A DNA stretch of 64,000 nucleotides from Hydrogenophaga borbori (GTDB lineage: Bacteria; Pseudomonadota; Gammaproteobacteria; Burkholderiales; Burkholderiaceae_C). Below the pieces are notes generated by a model, which was not told where the DNA came from, did not search any database, and worked only from the letters and a program-made list of their open reading frames with translations. Below, piece after piece: positions 23,397-30,281 of this stretch (the stretch's first letter is position 1; each line of letters begins with the position of its first letter). The translations under genes were made by a program, and so were the position numbers. Location: NCBI RefSeq assembly GCF_003417535.1, contig NZ_QVLS01000008.1:186001-250000 (forward strand), written 5' to 3'.

Positions 23397-24065
23397 TCAG
23401 GCCCGCAGGCCGATGCGCGCCAGGGTCTGGTCGATCCAGGCCGTGTCGAGCCGGCCCTCGGCGATCTGCTGCAGCGTCACCTGTTCCGCCTGCGACTTGT
23501 TGCGCGCCGCGTCGAGCACGGCCGCCGCCTCGTCGCACGGCACGCAGAGCACGCCGTCGGCGTCGCCGATGATCAGGTCGCCGGGGTGGATCACCATGCC
23601 GTCGATGGCGATGGGCGCGTTGATCTCGCCGGGGCCGTCCTTGTAGGGGCCGCGGTGGGTCACGCCCGCCGCGAACACGGGCAGGGCGCCGGCACCGATG
23701 ACGTCGAGGTCGCGGATCGCGCCATCGATGACAAAACCGGCCAGGCCGCGCCGGATCGCGTAGGTGGTCATCAGCTCGCCGATCAGCGCGTTGCTGAGGT
23801 CGCCGCCGCCGTCCACCACGATCACGTCGCCGGGTTGGGCGATCTCCAGCGCCTTGTGGATCATGAGGTTGTCGCCGGGCCGCGTCTTCACGGTGATGGC
23901 GGGCGCGGACAGGCGGGTCTCGCGGCTCAGCGGGCGCAGGCGCGCGCCGGCCGCGGTCATGCGGCTCATGCAGTCGCTGACGTTGGCGACGGGCACGCCG
24001 CGGAAGGCTTCGACGAGGTCGGGCGCGACGCGGCGGGGGACGGGGAGGATGCGCAGTCCAAGCAT
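23397..24065 (-). CDS. RraA-family protein / HMG- or CHA-aldolase-like
   Basis: A 222-residue member of the RraA/4-carboxy-4-hydroxy-2-oxoadipate aldolase fold. Family motifs visible are VDGGGDLSNALIGELM, the metal/substrate loop DGAIRDLDVIGAGALPVF and GDADGVLCVPCDEA. Members are divalent-metal aldolases or decarboxylases acting on 2-oxo acids, or RNase E inhibitors; placement at the end of a catabolic operon with two dehydrogenase-type enzymes favours an aldolase or oxaloacetate-decarboxylase-like role. It starts 4 bases after the stop of the oxidase gene. Confidence 0.82.
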   Translation of the reverse strand: MLGLRILPVPRRVAPDLVEAFRGVPVANVSDCMSRMTAAGARLRPLSRETRLSAPAITVKTRPGDNLMIHKALEIAQPGDVIVVDGGGDLSNALIGELMTTYAIRRGLAGFVIDGAIRDLDVIGAGALPVFAAGVTHRGPYKDGPGEINAPIAIDGMVIHPGDLIIGDADGVLCVPCDEAAAVLDAARNKSQAEQVTLQQIAEGRLDTAWIDQTLARIGLRA

Positions 24066-24069
24066 GGCT

Positions 24070-25260
24070 TCAGTTCCGTTGGGCGGGGATGAGGTGGCTG
24101 GGGTCCAGGTCCTCGGGCCGCAGCACGCCCATCAGGGCCATGTTGCGCGAGACCTCCGAGCGCAGCAGGTCGATGGCGCGGTGCGCGCCGGCTTCGCCGG
24201 CCACGGCGGCGGCGAAGGCGAAGGGGCGGCCGACGAAGACGAAGCGCGCGCCCAGGGCCAGGGCCTTGAGCACGTCGCTGCCGCGGCGCACGCCGCTGTC
24301 GAGCATCACCGGGATGCCGGGGCAGGCCTCGACGATGCGCGGCAGCACCGCCAGCGGCGCGGCGGCGCCGTCGAGCTGGCGCCCACCGTGGTTGCTCACG
24401 ATCACGCCATCGACGCCTTCGTCGGCCGCGCGCCGCGCGTCGCGCGCGTCGAGAACGCCCTTGACCACGAGTTCGCCGCCCCAGACGCGGCGGATCATCT
24501 GCAGGTGGCGCCAGTTCAGGTGGCCACGATCGGAGAGGTTGCGCTCCACGTGGGGCGAGAGGATGGGCGCGCCGCGCGTGGCGTAGCTGTTCTCGAAATG
24601 CGGCATGCCATGGCGCAGCAGCGTGCGCAGGAAGGTGCCGAACAGCCAGCGTGGGTGCGTGAGGCCCTGCCAGGCGAGCGCGGGGCCGGGCCGCACGGGA
24701 ATGGTGAAGCCCGCGCGCAGGTTGCTTTCGCGGTTGGCCGCGGCCGGCGTGTCCAGGGTGATCACCAGCGTGCGGTAGCCGGCGGTCTTCACGCGCTCCA
24801 GCAGCGCGAGGATGCCGGCGTCGTCGCCGGGCAGGTAGGCCTGGAACCAGGCCCCGGGGTTCACCGCGATCACCTCTTCCAGGCGGATCAGCGAGGAGCC
24901 GCTGAGCACGAAGGGAATGTTCTCGCGCTGCGCGGCCTGCGCGATGACCAGGTCGCCGCGGTAGGCCGAGAGCGCGGCCAGGCCCATGGGCGCCACGCCG
25001 AAGGGCGCGGCGTAGCGCTGGCCGAACAGCTCGACGCCGGTGTCGCGCGGCGTGATGTCCACCAGCACGCGCGGCACCATCTCCCAGGCCTGGAAGGACG
25101 CGCGGTTGGCGCGCAGCGACTGGTTGGTCTCCGCCGCGCCGGCCACGTAGCCGAACACCGGTCGGGGCAGGTGGCGCCGCGCCTCGGCCTCGAAATCGTC
25201 GAGGCACAGCAGGCCCTGCAGCCACCGGGGGGCGGCCGGCGCGTCGGCGCTGCGGCTCAT
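24070..25260 (-). CDS. FMN-dependent alpha-hydroxyacid oxidase/dehydrogenase
   Basis: A 396-residue enzyme of the glycolate oxidase / lactate dehydrogenase / mandelate dehydrogenase family. Visible landmarks are the early YVAGAAETNQSL tyrosine segment, APFGVAPMGL and ALSAYRGDLVIA around the FMN site. The catalytic block VIVSNHGGRQLDG (near residue 290, with the active-site His and Arg) and DSGVRRGSDVLKALALGA follow. It oxidises a 2-hydroxyacid to the 2-oxoacid in the cytoplasm or at the membrane. The start overlaps the stop of the dehydrogenase gene (ATGA); the frame continues upstream only as a shadow. Confidence 0.9.
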   Translation of the reverse strand: MSRSADAPAAPRWLQGLLCLDDFEAEARRHLPRPVFGYVAGAAETNQSLRANRASFQAWEMVPRVLVDITPRDTGVELFGQRYAAPFGVAPMGLAALSAYRGDLVIAQAAQRENIPFVLSGSSLIRLEEVIAVNPGAWFQAYLPGDDAGILALLERVKTAGYRTLVITLDTPAAANRESNLRAGFTIPVRPGPALAWQGLTHPRWLFGTFLRTLLRHGMPHFENSYATRGAPILSPHVERNLSDRGHLNWRHLQMIRRVWGGELVVKGVLDARDARRAADEGVDGVIVSNHGGRQLDGAAAPLAVLPRIVEACPGIPVMLDSGVRRGSDVLKALALGARFVFVGRPFAFAAAVAGEAGAHRAIDLLRSEVSRNMALMGVLRPEDLDPSHLIPAQRN

Positions 25261-26177
25261 GCGCGGGGCTCGCGGTGCTCGGGCAGGGCCTTGCCCGACA
25301 GCGCCCGCACCTGCAGCGCCAGCGCGGCCCAGTCCCAGTCGGCGCGGCCGCCCTCGCACAGCTCGTCGAGCAGCCGCTCGGCCAGCGCGGCGGTGGGCAG
25401 CACGGTGCCCGTGCCTTGCGCGCCCTGCAGCGCCAGGCGCAGGTCCTTGCGCATCAGCGCCGCGCGAAAGCCCGGCGTGAACTGGCCGGCGGCGATGCGT
25501 GGGGCGTGCTTTTCCAGCGAGAAGCTGCGCGCGGCGCCGCCCAGCAGGGCCTCGCGCATCGACGCCGGGTCCACGCCCTCGGCCTCGGCCAGCGCGAGGG
25601 CGTCGGCCACGCCCAGCAGCGCGCCGGCCACAGCCACCTGGTTGCAGGCCTTCACCACCTGGCCCGCCCCCACGCCACCCACGTGCAGCACGCTCTTGCA
25701 GAAGGCGCCCAGGGCCTCGCGGCAGGCGTCCACGCTGGCGGTCTCGCCGCCGACCATGCAGCTGAGCACACCCTCGGCCGCGCCCTGCTGGCCACCGCTC
25801 ACGGGCGCGTCCAGGAAACCGATGCCGCGCGCCGCGAGCGCCGCCGCGAACCCGCGCGCCGACGCCGCCGCGATGGTGCTGGTGTCCACCACGGTGCTGC
25901 CCGCCGCCAGGCCGTGCACCAGGCCGCCGTCGGCGAACAGCACCTCGCGCACGGCCGCGTCGTCGGGCAGGCTCAGGAAAACGATGGCGCTGCCCCGGCC
26001 CACGTCGGCCGGGCCGTTGCCGGCCGTGGCGCCCTGGTCCACCAGCGCCTGCACGGCGTGCGCCTCGCGCGCGAAGACCTTGAGCGGGTAGCCGCGGCGC
26101 AGCAGGCAGCCGGCCATGCCGGCGCCCATGGCGCCCAGGCCGATGAAGCCGAAGGAGGAGCCGGGCGCGTGGCTCAT
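25257..26177 (-). CDS. 3-hydroxyisobutyrate dehydrogenase-family NAD(P) oxidoreductase
   Basis: A 306-residue beta-hydroxyacid dehydrogenase. The Rossmann motif GFIGLGAMGAGMAG opens the protein (about residues 9-22), DAPVSGGQQGAAEG is the substrate-binding signature, and GGVGAGQVVKACNQV holds the catalytic Lys (near 170) with its Asn. Typical substrates are 3-hydroxyisobutyrate, tartronate semialdehyde/glycerate or L-threonate-type acids. With an FMN oxidase and an aldolase-like protein it suggests breakdown of a hydroxylated sugar acid. It overlaps the Bug-protein gene by 4 bases at its start. Confidence 0.9.
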   Translation of the reverse strand: MSHAPGSSFGFIGLGAMGAGMAGCLLRRGYPLKVFAREAHAVQALVDQGATAGNGPADVGRGSAIVFLSLPDDAAVREVLFADGGLVHGLAAGSTVVDTSTIAAASARGFAAALAARGIGFLDAPVSGGQQGAAEGVLSCMVGGETASVDACREALGAFCKSVLHVGGVGAGQVVKACNQVAVAGALLGVADALALAEAEGVDPASMREALLGGAARSFSLEKHAPRIAAGQFTPGFRAALMRKDLRLALQGAQGTGTVLPTAALAERLLDELCEGGRADWDWAALALQVRALSGKALPEHREPRA

Positions 26178-27151
26178 TTGCCGATGGCCTTGCCGATCAG
26201 GTCCACCGCCGCGACGACCTCGGCCTGGAAGGCTGCGCCGTCGGCGTAGTCCTGCGTCAGGCCCGACTTGGCCACGTAGTCCTTCCAGCCCGGCGCCTGC
26301 ATGGCCTTGTGAAAGGCGTCGTGCAGGTAGCGCCGGATCGGCTCGGGCAGGTTCGCCGGCGCCATCAGGCCCTTCATGTTGTCCAGGGCCACGGGCACGC
26401 CCAGCTCGGTCATGGTGGGCACCTCCGGCAGGGCCGGCAGGCGCGCGCGCGAGAACAGCGCCAGCGGGCGCACGCGGCCCGCGTCGATCATGGCTTTCAT
26501 TTCCTCATAGGCGCCAAAGGCGCTGTCGACCTGGCCCGCGAGCAGGGCGGTCATGGAGTCGGCCGCGCCGCGGTAGGGCACGTGCAGCAGCTTCAGGCCG
26601 GCGGCCTTCTCGAACACGATGCCGGTGGCGTGGAAGATGCCGCCTTCGCCGGTGGAGCCGTAGGACACTTTCTCGGGCGCCTTTTTCGCTTCGGCGATGA
26701 GCGCCTTCATGTCGGCGAAGGGCGAGTCGGCGCGCACCGCCAGGATACTGGGCGCGCGCGAGACCTTGATGATGGGCGTGAAGGAGCGGCGCGAGTCGTA
26801 GTTGAGCGGGCGGAAGTGGCCCACCGAGGTGGTCTCGCTGCCGCCGCCCACGAACAGGGTGTAGCCGTCGGGCTTGGCGTCGGCGGTGGCCTGCGCGGCG
26901 ATGGCGCCAGCCGCGCCCACGCGGTTGTTCACCACCACCGGCACGGGAATGATGTCCTTGGCCGCGTACGAGAGCTGGCGCGCGATCTGGTCGGCCGAGC
27001 CGCCGGGCGCGAAACCCACCAGGATGGTGATGGGCTGGGTGGGCTGCCAGGCCTGCGCGCGCGCGGCCAGGGGCAGGGCCGACAGGCCCAGCGCCGCGCC
27101 GGCGGCGCCCACGAGGTGGCGGCGTCGCAGGCCGGTGGAATGAATGCTCAT
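26174..27151 (-). CDS. Bug/TctC-family tripartite tricarboxylate-type solute-binding protein
   Basis: A 325-residue periplasmic binding protein with an N-terminal export signal containing RRRH before a hydrophobic stretch (cleavage after about residue 32, ARA). Family hallmarks are ITILVGFAPGGSADQIAR, VVNNRVGAAGAIAAQ and KVSYGSTGEGG. Bug proteins bind carboxylates and are greatly amplified in Burkholderiales, often as orphans without TctA/TctB, as here. A strong AGAAGGAGA ribosome-binding site lies 7-15 bases upstream. It is the first gene of the minus-strand operon and is divergent from the LysR gene, so it is the likely regulated start of the catabolic unit. Confidence 0.92.
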   Translation of the reverse strand: MSIHSTGLRRRHLVGAAGAALGLSALPLAARAQAWQPTQPITILVGFAPGGSADQIARQLSYAAKDIIPVPVVVNNRVGAAGAIAAQATADAKPDGYTLFVGGGSETTSVGHFRPLNYDSRRSFTPIIKVSRAPSILAVRADSPFADMKALIAEAKKAPEKVSYGSTGEGGIFHATGIVFEKAAGLKLLHVPYRGAADSMTALLAGQVDSAFGAYEEMKAMIDAGRVRPLALFSRARLPALPEVPTMTELGVPVALDNMKGLMAPANLPEPIRRYLHDAFHKAMQAPGWKDYVAKSGLTQDYADGAAFQAEVVAAVDLIGKAIGK

Positions 27152-27238
27152 GCGCTGTCTCCTTCTGTTGTGAGGGCCCGGTCCACTGGCTTGGGCCGAC
27201 CCGGGGCGCATTCTGGGAACATGCCTTGTGGATGAAAA

Positions 27239-27256
27239 GCGATATATTTCGATCGC
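27239..27256. promoter_or_regulatory. Interrupted palindrome GCGAT-8-ATCGC in the divergent LysR/Bug intergenic region
   Basis: The 150-base gap between the divergent Bug-protein and LysR genes contains GCGAT and ATCGC arms around an A+T-rich centre, 46 bases before the LysR start. Interrupted dyads with an A+T-rich centre are typical LysR-regulator binding sites. A second small inverted repeat, CACAA-4-TTGTG at 27277-27290, overlaps the LysR ribosome-binding site and could serve autorepression. Role inferred from position and symmetry. Confidence 0.4.
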
Positions 27257-27301
27257 TCTTGTTCGCCTTTTTTCAACACAAAGGATTGTGCGGCGCCGGC
27301 C

Positions 27302-28207
27302 ATGACGCTCAAGCAGCTCGAAGCCTTCTACTGGGCCGCCACCGCCGCGAGCTTCCTGGTCGCCGCGCAGCGGCTGCACATCTCGCAGTCCACCCTGTCC
27401 AAACGCATCGGTGAACTGGAAGCGCAGCTGCGCACCACGCTGTTCAACCGCGGCGGCCACCGCGCCGCGCTCACCGAGGCGGGCGAGCAGCTGCTGCCGC
27501 TGGCGCGGCGCATGCTGGAGCTGTCGGAGGACATGCGCGATCAGCTCGCGGCCGGTGGTGGCGTGCGCGGCCTCTGCCGCTTCGGCGTGGGCGAGCTCGC
27601 GGCCCTCACCTGGCTGCCCGACCTGGTCTCGCACGCGGCCGCCAAGTACCCCGAGCTGCGCCTGGAGCCCTGCGTGGACCTGGGCTCGGCGCTGGAGCAG
27701 CGCCTTGAAAGCGGGGAACTGGACTTCGCCGTGGTGGCCGGCCACTCCACGCGCGGCGCCATCGCCAGCGAGGCCATCGCCCAGGTGCGCTTCTGCTGGG
27801 CCGCCTCGCCCGCGCTGGTGGGACGCCGCCGCGCGGTGGACGCCGCGCTGCTGGAGCGGCACGCGCTCATCACCCAGCCCGGCGCGGCCGGTCCCACGCG
27901 CATGCTGGAGCACTGGCTGGCGCTCAACGGATTGCAGGCGCCGCGCCGGTTGGTGTGCAACAACCTCGCGGCCATCGCCAGTCTGATCGCCTCGGGCGTG
28001 GGCATCGGCCTGTACCCGCGCGGCTGGTTTCGGCGCATGGCCGCACGCCGGGCCGTGGTCGAACTGCGCGGGCCCCAGCCCCTGCCGGCGCTGCAGTACA
28101 CCTTCCAGCACCGGCGCGACGACCACCGCGCGCTGCTCACGCGGCTGCGCGAGCTGGTGCGCGAGACGGTGGACTTCGACAAGTCCGGCCCCCTGTGGGG
28201 CGGCTGA
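27302..28207 (+). CDS. LysR-family transcriptional regulator
   Basis: A 301-residue LysR protein. The N-terminal winged helix-turn-helix (about residues 1-60) has the family layout MTLKQLEAFYWAATAASFLV, LHISQSTLSKRIGELE and LFNRGGHRAALTEAG; the C-terminal two-lobed co-inducer domain follows. It is divergent from the Bug-protein gene with 150 bases between and probably controls that operon in response to its carboxylate substrate or an intermediate. A short AAAGGA site precedes the ATG. Confidence 0.93.
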   Translation: MTLKQLEAFYWAATAASFLVAAQRLHISQSTLSKRIGELEAQLRTTLFNRGGHRAALTEAGEQLLPLARRMLELSEDMRDQLAAGGGVRGLCRFGVGELAALTWLPDLVSHAAAKYPELRLEPCVDLGSALEQRLESGELDFAVVAGHSTRGAIASEAIAQVRFCWAASPALVGRRRAVDAALLERHALITQPGAAGPTRMLEHWLALNGLQAPRRLVCNNLAAIASLIASGVGIGLYPRGWFRRMAARRAVVELRGPQPLPALQYTFQHRRDDHRALLTRLRELVRETVDFDKSGPLWGG

Positions 28208-28253
28208 ACGGGGCGGTGCCAGAATGGCCGGGCGCCAATCATTGGAGGGGACC

Positions 28254-28331
28254 ATGCGCCGCCACGAGATGAACCCGCCGCCCGGATCGCCGCGCGGCCC
28301 ACGATCGACGGAGGCCCGCCATGGCCGCTGA
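28254..28331 (+). CDS. Possible 25-residue leader peptide overlapping the antiporter start
   Basis: A 26-codon frame (starting MRRHEMNPPPG, ending RHGR) opens with a strong GGAGGGGACC ribosome-binding site and ends at a TGA inside the first codons of the antiporter gene, overlapping it by 11 bases. The peptide is Arg/Pro-rich with no recognisable domain. The arrangement could give translational coupling of the antiporter. It might equally be chance, since the antiporter has its own CGGAGG site. Confidence 0.35.
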   Translation: MRRHEMNPPPGSPRGPRSTEARHGR

Positions 28332-30081
28332 TGCCGCCTCCAGCCAACTGGTGCCGGTCGTCATGCTGCTGGGCGCGGCGGTGGTGGCCGTGCCGCTGTT
28401 CAAGCGCATCGGCCTGGGCTCGGTGCTGGGCTACCTGGCGGCGGGCCTGGCCATCGGTCCTTTCGGCCTGGGCTGGTTCAGCGACCCCCAGACCATCATC
28501 CACACCGCCGAGCTCGGCGTGGTGATGTTCCTTTTCGTGATCGGCCTGGAGATGCGGCCTTCGCACCTGTGGGCGCTGCGGCGCGCCATCTTCGGGCTGG
28601 GCAGCCTGCAGGTGCTGGTCTGCGGCGCCATGCTCACCCTGGTCGGCGTGGCCTTCGGCTTTTCATGGACGGTGTCCTTCATCAGCGCCATGGGCTTCGT
28701 GCTCACGTCCACCGCCATCGTGATGCAGCTGCTGGGCGAGCGCGGCGACATCGCCACGCCGCGCGGGCAGCGCATCGTCTCCATCCTCCTGTTCGAAGAC
28801 CTGCTCATCGTGCCGCTGCTGGCCGTGGTGGCCTTCCTGTCGCCCGACGCCGTGGCCGAGGCCTCGGGCGCCTCGCGCTGGTTGTCGGTGGGCATCGCGG
28901 CCGGCTCGGTGGCGCTGCTGGTGGCGGTCGGCCTGTGGTTGCTCAACCCCTTGTTCCAGGTGCTGGCCAACGCCCACGCGCGCGAGGTGATGACCGCCGC
29001 CGCCCTGCTGGTGGTGTTGGGCGCGGCGCTGCTCATGCAGCTGGGCGGCCTGTCCATGGCCATGGGCGCCTTCCTGGCGGGCGTGCTGCTGTCGGAGTCC
29101 ACCTTCCGCCACCAGCTGGAGGCCGACATCGAGCCTTTCCGCGGCCTGCTGCTGGGCCTGTTCTTCCTGGGCGTGGGCATGTCGCTGGACCTGTCGGCGG
29201 TGGCGCGGCACTGGGCCCTCATCCTGGCGGGCGTGCTCTCGCTGATGGTGGTGAAGGCCCTGTGCATCTACGTGGTGGCGCGGCTCACGCACAGCCCGCA
29301 CGCCGACGCGCTGGACCGCGCGGTGCTGATGGCGCAGGGCGGCGAGTTCGCCTTCGTGCTGTTCGCCGCGGCGCTCGCGGGCCGCGTGATCGACCCGGTG
29401 GTGAACGCCAACATGACGGCCATCGTGGTGCTGTCCATGGCGCTCACGCCGCTGGCGGTGCTGGCGCTGCAGCGCTGGGCGCCGCGCGCCGGGCCCTCCA
29501 CCGAGGGCGCGCCCGTGCCCGACCACGAGGCCGGCGCGGTGCTCATCATCGGCTTCGGCCGGGTGGGCCAGATCGCGAGCCAGAACCTGCTGCTGCTGGG
29601 CGCGGAGATCACCATCATCGACGCCGACCCGCAGCTCGCGCGCGAGGCCGAGCACTTCGGCTTCAAGGTCTATTACGGCGACGGCACGCGGCTGGACATC
29701 CTGCACGCGGCGGGCGCCGACGACGCCAAGGTCATCCTGGTGTGCGTGGACGAGGCCAGCGCGGCCACGCTGATCGTGGAGCAGTGCAAGCACGCCTTCC
29801 CCCAGGCGCGGGTCGTTGCGCGCTCCTTCGACCGCGGGCACGCGGCTGAGCTGGTGAAGGCGGGGGCGGACGTGCAGGTGCGCGAGACCTTCGAGTCCGC
29901 CATGGTCATGGGGCGCGAGGCCTTGCTGGCGCTGGGCACGGAGCCGATGGCGGTCGATGCCATCGTGGCGGACATGCGCCGCCGCGACGCCGAGCGCTTC
30001 CAGCTCGAACTGGACGGCGGCGGGCTGGTCGCGGGGCGGCCGATGATCCTGGGGAACCTGCGCGGGCGCCCGGGGCGCTGA
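28321..30081 (+). CDS. KefC-type monovalent cation:proton antiporter (CPA2) with TrkA-N domain
   Basis: A 586-residue protein. About residues 8-385 form a twelve- to thirteen-helix antiporter domain with LGYLAAGLAIGPFGLGWF, FVIGLEMRPSHLWALRR, TSTAIVMQLL and QGGEFAFVLF. Residues about 400-520 form a TrkA-N nucleotide-binding domain with VLIIGFGRVGQIASQNL and YYGDGTRLDILHAAGAD. It exchanges K+ (or Na+) for H+ across the inner membrane, gated by a nucleotide or glutathione adduct in related proteins. No KefF/KefG ancillary gene is adjacent. A CGGAGG site 6 bases before the ATG supports this start. Confidence 0.9.
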   Translation: MAADAASSQLVPVVMLLGAAVVAVPLFKRIGLGSVLGYLAAGLAIGPFGLGWFSDPQTIIHTAELGVVMFLFVIGLEMRPSHLWALRRAIFGLGSLQVLVCGAMLTLVGVAFGFSWTVSFISAMGFVLTSTAIVMQLLGERGDIATPRGQRIVSILLFEDLLIVPLLAVVAFLSPDAVAEASGASRWLSVGIAAGSVALLVAVGLWLLNPLFQVLANAHAREVMTAAALLVVLGAALLMQLGGLSMAMGAFLAGVLLSESTFRHQLEADIEPFRGLLLGLFFLGVGMSLDLSAVARHWALILAGVLSLMVVKALCIYVVARLTHSPHADALDRAVLMAQGGEFAFVLFAAALAGRVIDPVVNANMTAIVVLSMALTPLAVLALQRWAPRAGPSTEGAPVPDHEAGAVLIIGFGRVGQIASQNLLLLGAEITIIDADPQLAREAEHFGFKVYYGDGTRLDILHAAGADDAKVILVCVDEASAATLIVEQCKHAFPQARVVARSFDRGHAAELVKAGADVQVRETFESAMVMGREALLALGTEPMAVDAIVADMRRRDAERFQLELDGGGLVAGRPMILGNLRGRPGR

Positions 30082-30281
30082 GCCTTCATCGGGTGCTGCA
30101 GCGCGCAGAGCACGGGGCGGATCCCTGCGTGCAGGCGCCTGTCGCCACCCTCGCGGCCGACTTGGCCTGCGTGCCCATCGGCCGCTTGGCTGGGATCGAA
30201 GCTGGGCGGCGGGGCACACAAGCAGGGTCCCGGCGCGCCAAGCCGCTGCCGCCATGTGTGCCTTCAGGTCAGGTAACCCCC

